Notes under the pieces: generated by a model
Told to the model about the DNA's origin: nothing
The model's database searches: none
What the model saw: the letters and a program-made list of their open reading frames with translations, nothing else
Part shown: one piece after another, positions 7,618 through 16,418 of the stretch
Layout of the letters: each line of letters begins with the position of its first letter
Numbering within the stretch: the stretch's first letter is position 1
Assembly: GCA_045644465.1 (NCBI GenBank)
Contig: JAZRGV010000049.1
Span: 1 to 40,789 of the forward strand
Direction of reading: 5' to 3'
Length of the DNA: 40,789 bases
Source: HGM04593 sp045644465
GTDB lineage: Bacteria; Bacteroidota; Bacteroidia; Bacteroidales; Bacteroidaceae
Position numbers and translations under genes: made by a program

Positions 7618-7989
7618 ATGCTAAAAACAATATTGCTTGTTGGTGCGGGAAGCTTCGTTGGGGGTGCGTTGAGGTATGCCGTTTCGCTGCTAATGAAGGG
7701 GCTTTGTGGGCATGGCTTTCCATGGGCGACGTTGCTTGTGAACCTTGTGGGTTGTTTTGTCTTCGGGGTTGTATTTGCTCTCTTCGGCAAATATTCTTCT
7801 ACCGGCAATGCGTGGTGTCTGTTGCTTACTACAGGTGTTTGTGGTGGTTTCACTACGTTCTCTACTTTTGCTAACGAAAGTATGCAGATGATGCAGAGTG
7901 GCAATTGGGGCGGCTTTGCCGGATATGTGACTGCAAGCGTGGCTTTTGGTGTCGCTTTGGTGGCTTTGGGTTATTGTATTGTAAAATAG
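7618..7989 (+). CDS. crcB: Fluoride ion channel CrcB/Fluc
   Basis: 123 residues, four hydrophobic segments, no signal peptide. Family marks are present in order: GAGSFVGGALRY near the N-terminus, LLVNLVGCF in segment two with the pore asparagine, and GVCGGFTTFSTFANE with the phenylalanine box and Na+-binding turn in segment three. Fluc proteins assemble as antiparallel dimers in the inner membrane and export fluoride. The single-gene form implies a homodimer. A DUF1294 gene follows after 7 bases, so the pair is an operon from the promoter at 7544. Confidence 0.92.
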   Translation: MLKTILLVGAGSFVGGALRYAVSLLMKGLCGHGFPWATLLVNLVGCFVFGVVFALFGKYSSTGNAWCLLLTTGVCGGFTTFSTFANESMQMMQSGNWGGFAGYVTASVAFGVALVALGYCIVK

Positions 7990-7996
7990 TGGTGCT

Positions 7997-8290
7997 ATGG
8001 TAAAGATATTTCTATGTTACATTGCTGTTGTCAACCTCATTACGTTCGTTGCTTATGGTGTTGATAAGTTAAATGCCAAAAGAGGAAAGTGGCGCATTTC
8101 GGAAAATGTATTATTGCTGTTGGCTGTGCTGGGTGGCAGTGTGGGGGCGTGGTTCGGCATTGGATGCTGGCATCATAAGACTCTGCATAAGAAGTTCCGA
8201 TATGGTATCCCCGTGATTATTTTCTTGCAGTTGATGTTGTGCTGTCTGTTCTTGCGTGAGTATATAAAAGCGTATATCAATATGCTTTAA
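7997..8290 (+). CDS. DUF1294 small membrane protein
   Basis: 97 residues with the DUF1294 landmarks YGVDKLNAKRGKWRISE, LLLLAVLGGSVGAW and HHKTLHKKFRYGIP, and three hydrophobic segments. DUF1294 proteins are small inner-membrane proteins of unknown function, sometimes fused to cold-shock domains. This one has no such domain. It follows crcB by 7 bases and ends 29 bases before a perfect palindrome, so it is the last gene of a two-gene transcript. Confidence 0.85.
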   Translation: MVKIFLCYIAVVNLITFVAYGVDKLNAKRGKWRISENVLLLLAVLGGSVGAWFGIGCWHHKTLHKKFRYGIPVIIFLQLMLCCLFLREYIKAYINML

Positions 8291-8319
8291 TTCCTGTATG
8301 CGAATGATACTTGCATATA

Positions 8320-8355
8320 AAACATACGGGCTCGGCATGCCGAGCCCGTATGTTT
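8320..8355. terminator. Perfect 36-bp palindrome, likely bidirectional terminator
   Basis: The 18 bases 8320-8337 (AAACATACGGGCTCGGCA) are followed directly by their exact reverse complement (8338-8355). The structure sits between the convergent DUF1294 (+) and TPR (-) genes. A+T flanks (AAA left, TTT right) give U-rich tails in both directions. Confidence 0.75.
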
Positions 8356-8412
8356 ATGTATTGTGGATGTTGAATATTTTTATTCTTGCGTCTTGCCGTT
8401 GTTGGGGCATTG

Positions 8413-10614
8413 TCAATAAAGCATATCGCGTAACAGCAACAGCTCTTTCTCGCTTATGCCGCGTGCACGCAGTGCGTCGCTGTCGCGCATAATCTGCTCT
8501 GCTATCTCGTCGATGCTCTTACCGCACTCTTTGGCTTTGTTGTATAGCTCTATGGCGTTGCTTCTGTTGCCGGAAACCCATTCCACGTGTGCTGCATTAA
8601 GGTAATCTTCGAAGCTTGGCTTGGGCATATCGAGCAGTCGGCGGTAGTAGCCTTGTGCCTGCTCGTCCTTGCCTGTGACAAACGAGCACCATGCTATGGC
8701 GCGCAGGGCACGGCGTGAGTCGGGCTTTAGGAATTCGGCCTTGTAGAAACGTGCGAAGGCCTCTTCGTACCTCTTTGTCGCGGCATAACTCTCGCCGGTC
8801 TGTAACAACAACGATATGTTCTCGGGTGCAAGCTCCTCGGCTATCTGGTAGTAGCCCAATGCTTTCTCCAGCTCGCCTTGCATGCGGTAGCACTGTGCTA
8901 TGTGACGAAGTGTCCACAGTGTGTCGGGCTTGATGATGTCGGCTCGCGTGTAGTAGTCGATGGCGGCGTTGAAGTTACGTTCTTTCTGCATGCAAAAGCC
9001 TATCTCCTGGTAGAACTGTGCATCGCCCTCGCCGCTTTTCTCGTAGAGCTTGCCTGCGTTGTAGGCCTCGCTGTAATACTCTTTCTCCACCAGGTAGCGG
9101 AATGTGCGCAGTATAGCTCCGTTGTTGTTTATAAGCTTTGAGAGTGAGTGGCTCTCGAGCATGTTTAGCGATGTGGCGAACGGGTCGCTGAACTCGTGGC
9201 GGTAGTTCGACAGCTTGAAGAAACGATAGAGGTCCTGTATGTATTGGTTGCTCTCGGTCTCGGCGCGTTTCTCTTTCGCTACGGTGGCGTTTAGGGTGTC
9301 TTCATTGGCGCGTATCTCGCCCTCGTCGGGAATCTGCCCCATGAGCATGTCGCGCTGCTCCTGTGGCACCTGCTTGAATGTGAAGCAGAAGGAGTACTTG
9401 TCGCTGTTGCAGAAGAATGGTGATGCGCAGATAGCACCAATGAGTGTCTTGTTTCCTTCGACGTTGTGTGGTAGCAGCTCGGCTATCACAGGCGCATTGG
9501 TGTCGAACGGACGGAACCAGTTTGTTATCTCGCTAAAGAAGGGGAAGTTCTTCAGTTGTGAGAAGGTGCTCATATATATGTCGGCTCCTTCGAACTGCCA
9601 TTTGGCCATCTCTTCGATTTTGTCTTTTATCTCGTCCTTGTCGATCCATTTTGCCCATTCGGGGTTCTTGTCCTCGTCCTGCTCAATCTCGCTGAGTATA
9701 TCTATGCTGAACTTCTCGTTGCTTAGCTTGGGGTTCTTCATCATTGCGGGGATTATCTCCTCGCGCATCTTACGGTCTATCTTTTGTGTCTCGCGGCAAC
9801 GTAACAGCTGAATCTGTATTGTCTGCAGGCGGTTCAGACATATGCTGTTCTCTTGCAGTGTGTCGAGCGCAGCCGATATCTCTTTGTAGTACTTTATGCG
9901 GTTGTCATACTTGAGCAACACTATTGCCAGGCCTGTAAGTGCTCTTGTGGCAAGCAGTGTCTCCTCGCTTGTGGTGAGCGCGCATAGGGTGGTGGCCTTC
10001 AGTGGCTCAAAGCATTTTAGGGCACCCATGGTTATTGCGCTTGCAATGGTGGCGCGGTCGTTAAGTTCTATCTCTGTGTCGTTGAGCAGGCATAGTATCT
10101 TCTCGGCATAGCTCTTTGTCCACGATCTGCTGCACCATACTGCTTCCCATATCTGTGTCAACAGCCTCTCATGCTCCTGCTGTAACTGTGCTGTTACCTT
10201 ACGACATTCGTCGGCAGGCAACATCTTTGTTACTTCAAGGTTGGCAATGTTCTCTTTGAATGCTGCAAGCGGTGCGTCTATGCTCTCGAGTGTTTTGTAA
10301 CGACGGCATTTCTGGCTATAAACCTTTGTGGAGTGTTCGCTCTCGCGCGAAGCTGAGATAAGGTCGTTTACTATGTAGCAACGTCCGACAAGCTCGTCAT
10401 ACAAGCGTTCCCTGTCGGGGTCTTGCATGTTCATACGCATATATTCCAGCATATAACGGTATGATGTCTGCAGTTCGTTGTAACGTGTTCTGATGTCCCA
10501 GTCCTGCAGGCTGTCAATTTCTGTTCCCAGAGTGTCGATGGCCTGTTTCAGTCTGTTGGCATCGAGAAATGCCGTAACATCTTCCTGTATTTTCTTTATC
10601 TGCTTGTCGTCCAT
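8413..10614 (-). CDS. Large TPR-repeat protein
   Basis: From ATG 10614 this is a 733-residue soluble protein. An ATG 18 bases further up lies on the edge of the pgk terminator hairpin and is less likely. The N-terminal two thirds is helical and unrecognised. The C-terminal part (about 530-710) contains tetratricopeptide repeats: NFNAAIDYYTRADIIKPDT, GELEKALGYYQIAEELAPEN, RYEEAFARFYKAEFLKPDS, then DEQAQGYYRRLLDMP. TPRs scaffold protein-protein contacts. No signal peptide, so cytoplasmic. It lies directly behind pgk with a terminator between them. Partners unknown. Confidence 0.75.
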   Translation of the reverse strand: MDDKQIKKIQEDVTAFLDANRLKQAIDTLGTEIDSLQDWDIRTRYNELQTSYRYMLEYMRMNMQDPDRERLYDELVGRCYIVNDLISASRESEHSTKVYSQKCRRYKTLESIDAPLAAFKENIANLEVTKMLPADECRKVTAQLQQEHERLLTQIWEAVWCSRSWTKSYAEKILCLLNDTEIELNDRATIASAITMGALKCFEPLKATTLCALTTSEETLLATRALTGLAIVLLKYDNRIKYYKEISAALDTLQENSICLNRLQTIQIQLLRCRETQKIDRKMREEIIPAMMKNPKLSNEKFSIDILSEIEQDEDKNPEWAKWIDKDEIKDKIEEMAKWQFEGADIYMSTFSQLKNFPFFSEITNWFRPFDTNAPVIAELLPHNVEGNKTLIGAICASPFFCNSDKYSFCFTFKQVPQEQRDMLMGQIPDEGEIRANEDTLNATVAKEKRAETESNQYIQDLYRFFKLSNYRHEFSDPFATSLNMLESHSLSKLINNNGAILRTFRYLVEKEYYSEAYNAGKLYEKSGEGDAQFYQEIGFCMQKERNFNAAIDYYTRADIIKPDTLWTLRHIAQCYRMQGELEKALGYYQIAEELAPENISLLLQTGESYAATKRYEEAFARFYKAEFLKPDSRRALRAIAWCSFVTGKDEQAQGYYRRLLDMPKPSFEDYLNAAHVEWVSGNRSNAIELYNKAKECGKSIDEIAEQIMRDSDALRARGISEKELLLLRDMLY

Positions 10615-10630
10615 ATTGCTTTTTATAAAC

Positions 10631-10660
10631 ATAAACAGCGTGGATGCCCACGCTGTTTAT
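10631..10660 (-). terminator. Intrinsic terminator after pgk
   Basis: 13-bp perfect stem (10631-10643 with 10648-10660) and a 4-base loop, read on the minus strand 22 bases after the pgk stop. The TPR gene starts 16 bases beyond it, so that gene depends on read-through or on a promoter inside pgk. Confidence 0.7.
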
Positions 10661-10682
10661 CAATTATATAATGTGGGTTTAA

Positions 10683-11933
10683 TTATTCACCCTTGATTGC
10701 AGCAACACCCGGGAGAACCTTACCCTCGATTGCCTCGAGAAGAGCACCACCACCTGTTGAGATGTATGATACCTGGTCGGCCATACCGAACTTGTTGATA
10801 CATGCTACAGAGTCACCACCACCGATGAGTGAGAAAGCACCGTTAGCTGTTGCCTTACCGATTGCCTCTGCGATAGCGCGTGAACCTGCTGTGAAGTTGT
10901 CGAACTCGAACACACCTGCAGGGCCGTTCCAAAGGATTGTCTTTGCGTCAACGATAGCTGCTGCAAATGCCTTCTGAGCCTCAGGACCTGCATCCAAGCC
11001 TTCCCAACCTGCTGGGATAGCCTTTGCTGAACATACCTGTGTGTTAGCGTCGTTAGAGAAATCATCGGCAGCAACGCAGTCTGCAGCAAGAACAAGGTTT
11101 ACACCCTTTGCCTTAGCCTGCTCCATGATGCTGATAGCGAGGTCGAGCTTGTCGTCCTCAACGATAGAACGGCCAATCTCGCCACCCTGTGCCTTTGCAA
11201 ATGTATATGTCATACCACCGCAGAGGATGAGGTTGTCAACCTTGTCCATCAAGTTCTCGATGATACCAATCTTTGTAGAAACCTTTGAACCACCCATGAT
11301 AGCAGTGAAAGGACGCTTGATGTCTTTGAGGATGTTGTCAACAGCCTGAACCTCTTTCTCCATCAAGTAACCGAGCATCTTGTTGTCTGCATCGAAGTAG
11401 TCAGCGATAACGGCTGTTGATGCGTGACGACGGTGAGCTGTACCGAATGCGTCGTTGATGTAGCAGTCGGCATATGAAGCAAGTGTCTTTGAGAACTCTT
11501 TCTGTGACTCCTTCATTGCTTTCTTTGCATCGTTGTATGCAGGATCTTCCTTGTCGATACCTACAGGCTTGCCTTCCTCCTCGGGATAGAAACGAAGGTT
11601 CTCGAGCATAAGAACTTCACCTGGCTTGAGAGCTGCAGCAGCCTCAGCAGCCTTTGCACAGTCGGGAGCGAACTGAACAGCAACGCCCAACTTCTCAGAA
11701 ACAGCGTCAACAATCTGGCTCAAAGAGTACTTTGCGTTAACCTTGCCCTTTGGCTTACCCATGTGTGACATGATGATGAGAGCACCACCGTCGGCAAGAA
11801 CCTTCTTCAATGTAGGAAGAGCACCGCGGATACGTGTGTCGTCAGTGATTTTACCCTCTTCGTTCAAGGGTACGTTGAAGTCAACACGAACGATTGCCTT
11901 TTTACCGGCAAACTGGAAATTGTCAATTGTCAT
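10683..11933 (-). CDS. pgk: Phosphoglycerate kinase
   Basis: 416 residues, normal length. The N-terminal substrate region VDFNVPLNEEGKITDDTRIR, the SHMGKPKG segment, the AFGTAHRRHAS stretch, the hinge region AIMGGSKVSTK and the C-terminal nucleotide loop GGGDSVACINKFG are all present and intact. It transfers phosphate from 1,3-bisphosphoglycerate to ADP in glycolysis, in the cytoplasm. It is transcribed alone or ahead of the TPR gene, from a -7 box at 11982-11989, and ends in a strong hairpin. Codon choice is uniform and compatible with high expression. Confidence 0.97.
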   Translation of the reverse strand: MTIDNFQFAGKKAIVRVDFNVPLNEEGKITDDTRIRGALPTLKKVLADGGALIIMSHMGKPKGKVNAKYSLSQIVDAVSEKLGVAVQFAPDCAKAAEAAAALKPGEVLMLENLRFYPEEEGKPVGIDKEDPAYNDAKKAMKESQKEFSKTLASYADCYINDAFGTAHRRHASTAVIADYFDADNKMLGYLMEKEVQAVDNILKDIKRPFTAIMGGSKVSTKIGIIENLMDKVDNLILCGGMTYTFAKAQGGEIGRSIVEDDKLDLAISIMEQAKAKGVNLVLAADCVAADDFSNDANTQVCSAKAIPAGWEGLDAGPEAQKAFAAAIVDAKTILWNGPAGVFEFDNFTAGSRAIAEAIGKATANGAFSLIGGGDSVACINKFGMADQVSYISTGGGALLEAIEGKVLPGVAAIKGE

Positions 11934-11981
11934 GATTGAAAATTTATTGAGTTAGTAATAATAGTTTCTTTACAATTAGCG

Positions 11982-11989
11982 CAAAGATA
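11982..11989 (-). promoter_or_regulatory. -7 box TATCTTTG for pgk
   Basis: Minus-strand TATCTTTG 48 bases before the pgk ATG, preceded by AT-rich sequence. I cannot identify a clear -33 TTTG. Confidence 0.55.
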
Positions 11990-12044
11990 ATTAATTTTTA
12001 TATAAAAGGTGGTAATAATTGGAAAAAAAGTTGAAGTTGTGCTG

Positions 12045-12695
12045 TTATGCCTTGTTTGCTCTTTTTGTTGCTTCCTTGCATATCTCTTTTAAACCGCATT
12101 TGTTACATTCGGGGTTTCTTGCCTTGCACATATAGCGACCATGGAGTATGAGCCAGTGATGTGCCTTGGGTATGATGTCGTGTGGCAGGTGTTTCATCAG
12201 CTCCATCTCCACGCTGTAGGGGGTGGTGCAGCGTTTGGGTACAAGCCCTATGCGGTGGCTCACGCGGAAAACATGTGTATCGACGGCCATCGCACTCTTG
12301 TCCCAAACAACGGATAATATTACATTGGCTGTCTTGCGACCTACACCGGGCAGGGTGGTGAGCTCTTCGAGGGTGTCGGGCACTTCGCCACCAAAATCGC
12401 TGCATAGCTTCTGTGCCATACCCACAAGGTGTTTAGCTTTGTTGTTGGGGTAAGATACACTTTTGATGTAGTTGTATATCTCGTCGGGGTGAGCCTGGGC
12501 CATTTCCTGTGCATCGGGATAACGTGCAATGAGGTCGGGTGTAACCATGTTCACTCGTTTGTCGGTGCACTGTGCCGACAATATAACCGCTACAAGCAGG
12601 TCGAACGCATTGGTATAGTCCAGCTCGGTCTCGGCAATGGGTATTGCTTGGGCAAAGTACTCAATGGCTCTTTTGTATAGTTCGGTTTTTTTCAT
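12045..12695 (-). CDS. nth: Endonuclease III (DNA glycosylase/AP lyase)
   Basis: 216 residues, typical length. The helix-hairpin-helix LPGVGRKTANVILS and the following VDTHVFRVSHRIGL, which carries the catalytic aspartate of the Lys/Asp pair, are present. The 4Fe-4S cluster ligands appear at the C-terminus as C-x6-C-x2-C-x5-C (CKARNPECNKCGLKEIC). It removes oxidised pyrimidines and cleaves abasic sites in base-excision repair. It begins 23 bases beyond the terminator of the histidine phosphatase gene, with little room for its own promoter, so read-through from pheS is likely. Confidence 0.95.
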   Translation of the reverse strand: MKKTELYKRAIEYFAQAIPIAETELDYTNAFDLLVAVILSAQCTDKRVNMVTPDLIARYPDAQEMAQAHPDEIYNYIKSVSYPNNKAKHLVGMAQKLCSDFGGEVPDTLEELTTLPGVGRKTANVILSVVWDKSAMAVDTHVFRVSHRIGLVPKRCTTPYSVEMELMKHLPHDIIPKAHHWLILHGRYMCKARNPECNKCGLKEICKEATKRANKA

Positions 12696-12718
12696 GCAGT
12701 TCTATGTTGAAAGCAAAA

Positions 12719-12746
12719 ACAGTTTTCCGCCACGGCGGAAAACTGT
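12719..12746 (-). terminator. Intrinsic terminator after the histidine phosphatase gene
   Basis: ACAGTTTTCCGCC (12719-12731) pairs with 12734-12746. On the minus strand the stem is followed by TTTTTGC, a U-rich tail. It lies 4 bases after the stop at 12751 and 23 bases before the nth start. Confidence 0.75.
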
Positions 12747-12750
12747 CTCT

Positions 12751-13251
12751 TTATACTATAAACTCTCTTATCTCGCAGTTGTCGAAAAGCGTTACATCGC
12801 GGTGGGTCACGCCTTTTATCTCGGCTTCCATTATGCGGCAGAAGAAACCGTGGCTGAAAGCGAGTATCTTTTTGCCGGGGTACTCCTTACGCACCTTGTC
12901 GATGAACTTGTGGGCACGTTCTTTCATTGACTCTTCGGTTTCGACGGTCTCGTTGAGCGTAGCTCCTTTGATGGGTGTCCCGGCAAGGTTGCCAAGGTCG
13001 CGCTCGCGTAATAACGGCTCTTTGATAAAGGTGCATTCAACGCCTTCGAGTGCAATTTCGGCAGTGTCGAGGCAGCGCTTGAGGTCGCTGCAAAGCACCA
13101 CGTCAAAGTCCAGTTGGGCAATTCGTGGGCGCAATGATTGTGCCTGTTCAATGCCAAGCTGCGATAGGTGTCCCGGAGTCTGTCCCTGGAACAATCCTTT
13201 TGAGTTCTCAATGGTCTCGCCGTGGCGAGTCATGTATATGGTTGTAGCCAT
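12751..13251 (-). CDS. Histidine phosphatase family protein (phosphoglycerate-mutase-like)
   Basis: 166 residues. The N-terminal TRHGET motif carries the phosphorylated histidine, LCSDLKRCLDTAE has the second arginine, LRERDLG the acid residue, and FSHGFF the second histidine. All four catalytic elements of the RHG superfamily are therefore intact. The small size fits a broad phosphatase or a cobalamin-pathway-like phosphatase rather than a glycolytic mutase; the substrate is unknown. It starts 7 bases after the pheS stop, so the two share a transcript that ends at the hairpin at 12719-12746. Confidence 0.85.
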   Translation of the reverse strand: MATTIYMTRHGETIENSKGLFQGQTPGHLSQLGIEQAQSLRPRIAQLDFDVVLCSDLKRCLDTAEIALEGVECTFIKEPLLRERDLGNLAGTPIKGATLNETVETEESMKERAHKFIDKVRKEYPGKKILAFSHGFFCRIMEAEIKGVTHRDVTLFDNCEIREFIV

Positions 13252-13258
13252 AGTCTAT

Positions 13259-14278
13259 TTAGTTTGCGCTCTCGAACAGTTTTAGGAAACGTGCGTCGTT
13301 CTCGCTGAATAGGCGAAGGTCTTTTACCTGATACTTGAGGTTGGTGATACGCTCGATACCCATACCGAATGCATAACCTGAATACTCTTTGCTGTCGATG
13401 CCGCATAGCTCAAGTACGTTGGGGTCAACCATACCGCAACCCAAAATCTCAACCCAGCCTGTGTTCTTGCAGAATGGGCAACCCTTGCCACCGCATATGT
13501 TACAGCTGATGTCCATCTCGGCGCTTGGCTCGGTGAATGGGAAGTATGATGGGCGAAGACGTATCTTTGTATCTTTGCCGAACATCTCTTGTGCAAAGAG
13601 CAACAACACCTGCTTGAGGTCGGTGAACGATACATTCTTGTCTATGTAAAGTCCTTCGAGCTGATGGAAGAAGCAGTGTGCGCGGTAACTGATAGCCTCG
13701 TTACGGTAAACACGGCCCGGAGCAATGATGCGGATAGGAGGCTGGCTTGTCTCCATTACGCGGCTCTGTACGCTACTTGTGTGTGTGCGTAGGATGATGT
13801 CGGGATGTGCCTCGATGAAGAAGGTGTCCTGCATGTCGCGTGCAGGGTGGTCCTCGGCGAAGTTCATCGATGAGAATACGTGCCAGTCGTCCTCAACCTC
13901 TACGCCGTTGGCGATAGAGAAACCCAAACGTGCAAAGATGTCAATTATTTCGTTCTTTACAATCGACAAAGGGTGGCGTGTGCCAAGCACAGTGGGGTAT
14001 GAAGGACGTGTGAGGTCAATTTCGCATTGCTCCTCTTCCTTGTTCTCAATCTGCTCCTTAAGAGCATTGAACTGCTCTTGAATGGCGTTCTTCAGCTCAT
14101 TGAGCTTTACGCCCACTTCTCTTTTCTGTTCTGCGGGAACTTCGCGGAATTGCGCCATAAGGCCGTTGATGATACCTTTTTTGCTCAGGTATTTCAAGCG
14201 AAGTGCTTCAAGTTCTTCTGCGTTTGAGGCTGTGGTGCCTTTGATTTCTTCAAACAGGCTGTTTATCTGTTCTATCAT
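13259..14278 (-). CDS. pheS: Phenylalanine-tRNA ligase alpha subunit
   Basis: 339 residues, full length for bacterial PheS. The N-terminal coiled-coil (1-90) precedes the class II catalytic core. Motif 2 is FHQLEGLYIDKNVSF with RPSYFPFTEPSAEMD next, and motif 3 is GYAFGMGIERITNLKY. It pairs with PheT, encoded elsewhere, to charge tRNA-Phe. A -7 box TATCTTTG lies upstream on the minus strand (14321-14328). No tRNA-like or leader-peptide attenuator was seen in the 245-bp region shared with the divergent Rel/SpoT gene. Confidence 0.96.
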   Translation of the reverse strand: MIEQINSLFEEIKGTTASNAEELEALRLKYLSKKGIINGLMAQFREVPAEQKREVGVKLNELKNAIQEQFNALKEQIENKEEEQCEIDLTRPSYPTVLGTRHPLSIVKNEIIDIFARLGFSIANGVEVEDDWHVFSSMNFAEDHPARDMQDTFFIEAHPDIILRTHTSSVQSRVMETSQPPIRIIAPGRVYRNEAISYRAHCFFHQLEGLYIDKNVSFTDLKQVLLLFAQEMFGKDTKIRLRPSYFPFTEPSAEMDISCNICGGKGCPFCKNTGWVEILGCGMVDPNVLELCGIDSKEYSGYAFGMGIERITNLKYQVKDLRLFSENDARFLKLFESAN

Positions 14279-14320
14279 ATTTTTGTTGTTTTGTATTCAG
14301 TTTTTCTGATATTTATCTTG

Positions 14321-14328
14321 CAAAGATA
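14321..14328 (-). promoter_or_regulatory. -7 box TATCTTTG for pheS
   Basis: Minus-strand TATCTTTG 42 bases before the pheS ATG. TTGG about 22 bases upstream is a possible -33 element. Confidence 0.6.
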
Positions 14329-14524
14329 TAAATTTATGGTGAATTTATCGCCAACGTTGCGTATAATTTGACACTAAATTTGAGCAATATTCTTTTTTAT
14401 GATTTTTTATATCTTTTTTCATATTATTTGATGATAAAAAAGTCCTTTTTTATTTCTCTGTTTCCATTTTTTTGCCAAATTTGCGCTTTATGAGGGAAAA
14501 ATGTCCATAATCAAATAATGAGCC

Positions 14525-16393
14525 ATGGAATATCAGAAAATAGACAAAGAGGTTGAGGGGTTACTCGAACGCTTGGCGCGTAGATTGTCGGCCGAAGATA
14601 TATGCAGAATTTCCGATGCGTACAGCCTTGCACGCGAGGCACATATGGAACAACGCCGTAAGTCGGGCGAGCCATATATTATGCATCCTGTTGCTGTTGC
14701 TAAAATTGTTGCCGAGGAATTACGCTTGGGTGCCAATCCCATTATTGCAGCATTTCTGCACGATGTAGTGGAGGATACCAGTTATACAATAGAGGACATC
14801 CGTCAACGTTTTGGCGATGATGTGGCGTGTCTTGTCGATGTGGTAACGAAAAAGAAAAAGATGGTTGCGTCGAACTCGTCGAGCCAGATAGACAACTACA
14901 AGCAGATGCTCAACTCGTTGCATTATGATATCCGTGCTTTGTTAATAAAACTCTCTGACCGTTTGCATAATATGCGCACCTTGAACAGCATGCGCCCCGA
15001 CAAACAGATGAAGATTGCAGGAGAGACCGACTATTTCTATGCTCCGCTTGCTCATCGTCTTGGTCTTTATTATATCAAGCGTGAGATGGAGAACCTTTCG
15101 TTCCGCTATCGTTGTCCAAGAGACTATGCCTTCCTTGAGAGAGAACTCGACAAGGAGATGAAAGAGCGCGAACCGGGGCTTAAATCGTTTATGTTCGAGA
15201 TTGAACGTCTGCTCGAGAATAATGATATATTCATGGCACGCACCGAGCTTTATTCTCGTGGCCCTTACAGCGCCTGGCGCAAGATGCACAGCTCGGGTTG
15301 CGACTTCAAGCATGTCGAAGGTAAATATTATATAAGAATAATATATCCCAATACGCACGAGTACTCCGAGAAAGATATGAGTCTCAAAATTTACTCTATC
15401 CTTACCGACCGTTTCAAAGAGAAGCCGGGCAGTGTCGCCAACTTCATCGATTCGCCCAAGGAGAACGGCTATCAGAGCTATCATGTTAAGCTGCTCAATC
15501 CTCAGGGTACATGGGAAGAGGTGCATATATCATCGGAGCGTATGATACGCAAGTCGCAGTTCGGATGTATAGCCGAGAGCACCGAGACTACAATCACCAA
15601 CTGGCTCGAAAAATTCAAGCATGTGCTTCAGGATATGGCTACACGCAGTAAGGAAGTTGAGTATATGGATGGCGTAACATCGTCGTTCTACAACGATGAT
15701 ATTATAGCCTACACCCCCGAGGGCAAAGGTATTATCTTGCCAAAGGGTGCTACAGCTCTCGACTTTGCCTTTGAGATACACAGCGAGCTTGGCCTGCATG
15801 CCCAATATGCGCGTATCAATGGCCAGCTGTCGTCGGTGAAAACCGAGCTCGAACGCGGTGATGTTGTGGAAATCGGATGCAACGACAATGTTGTTCCCAA
15901 GCCCGACTGGCTGTCGGCTGTATCGACATACAAGGCAAAGACACGTATAAATAATTTCCTTAACAAGCAACGCAAACTGCAGTACGACCGTTGCGAGAAC
16001 TGCCGTCCATTGCCCGGTGACGAGGTTATTGGTTTCAAGAACCCCGATGGCTCAATCTCGATACACCGACGCGACTGCAAGGTGGCCATACGTCTTGCTT
16101 CGCAGCATGGTGATGATATTGTTGCTGTTAATTTTGAAGAGGACAAGGAGTTCCTCTATCCAGTAAAGATTGATATTGTAGTAATTGACCGCTACCACCT
16201 TCTTGTCGATCTTATCGATTGTATAACAAACAAATTGCAATTGTCGTTGACACGTATCTCAACCAAGAGCATTGATGCCATAGGTTATTGCTCAATGGAG
16301 TTCCTGGTTCATTCATCGGCCGAGTTGCAAGAGGTTATAACCAACATCTCGCAGATTGATGGCGTTGAGGAGGTAAAACAGAGTGTCGAATAA
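14525..16393 (+). CDS. Rel/SpoT-family protein: intact ppGpp hydrolase, degenerate synthetase
   Basis: 622 residues, shorter than the usual 730 or so. The HD hydrolase domain (about 25-200) keeps every expected residue: H54 in IMHP, H79-D80 and E83-D84 in LHDVVEDT, D145 and N149 in DRLHNMRTL. The synthetase domain (about 235-350) is recognisable through PKENGYQSYH but departs at key points. The metal aspartate of the usual D-L-x-x-x-R motif is replaced (GKYYIR, 266-271), the G-loop is short (SRGPYSAWRKM), and the EvQIRT-type motif reads EVHISS. TGS (about 391-455), a Cys/His region (C490, C493, C518) and an ACT-like end (547-622) follow. I infer a mainly (p)ppGpp-hydrolysing enzyme. Confidence 0.8.
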   Translation: MEYQKIDKEVEGLLERLARRLSAEDICRISDAYSLAREAHMEQRRKSGEPYIMHPVAVAKIVAEELRLGANPIIAAFLHDVVEDTSYTIEDIRQRFGDDVACLVDVVTKKKKMVASNSSSQIDNYKQMLNSLHYDIRALLIKLSDRLHNMRTLNSMRPDKQMKIAGETDYFYAPLAHRLGLYYIKREMENLSFRYRCPRDYAFLERELDKEMKEREPGLKSFMFEIERLLENNDIFMARTELYSRGPYSAWRKMHSSGCDFKHVEGKYYIRIIYPNTHEYSEKDMSLKIYSILTDRFKEKPGSVANFIDSPKENGYQSYHVKLLNPQGTWEEVHISSERMIRKSQFGCIAESTETTITNWLEKFKHVLQDMATRSKEVEYMDGVTSSFYNDDIIAYTPEGKGIILPKGATALDFAFEIHSELGLHAQYARINGQLSSVKTELERGDVVEIGCNDNVVPKPDWLSAVSTYKAKTRINNFLNKQRKLQYDRCENCRPLPGDEVIGFKNPDGSISIHRRDCKVAIRLASQHGDDIVAVNFEEDKEFLYPVKIDIVVIDRYHLLVDLIDCITNKLQLSLTRISTKSIDAIGYCSMEFLVHSSAELQEVITNISQIDGVEEVKQSVE

Positions 16394-16418
16394 TATAGAA
16401 TTAATAGAATCATTATTT

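Noticed and set aside
14942..15970. Minus-strand frames across the Rel/SpoT gene
   Set aside because: They are complementary to an evident conserved gene and show no family features.
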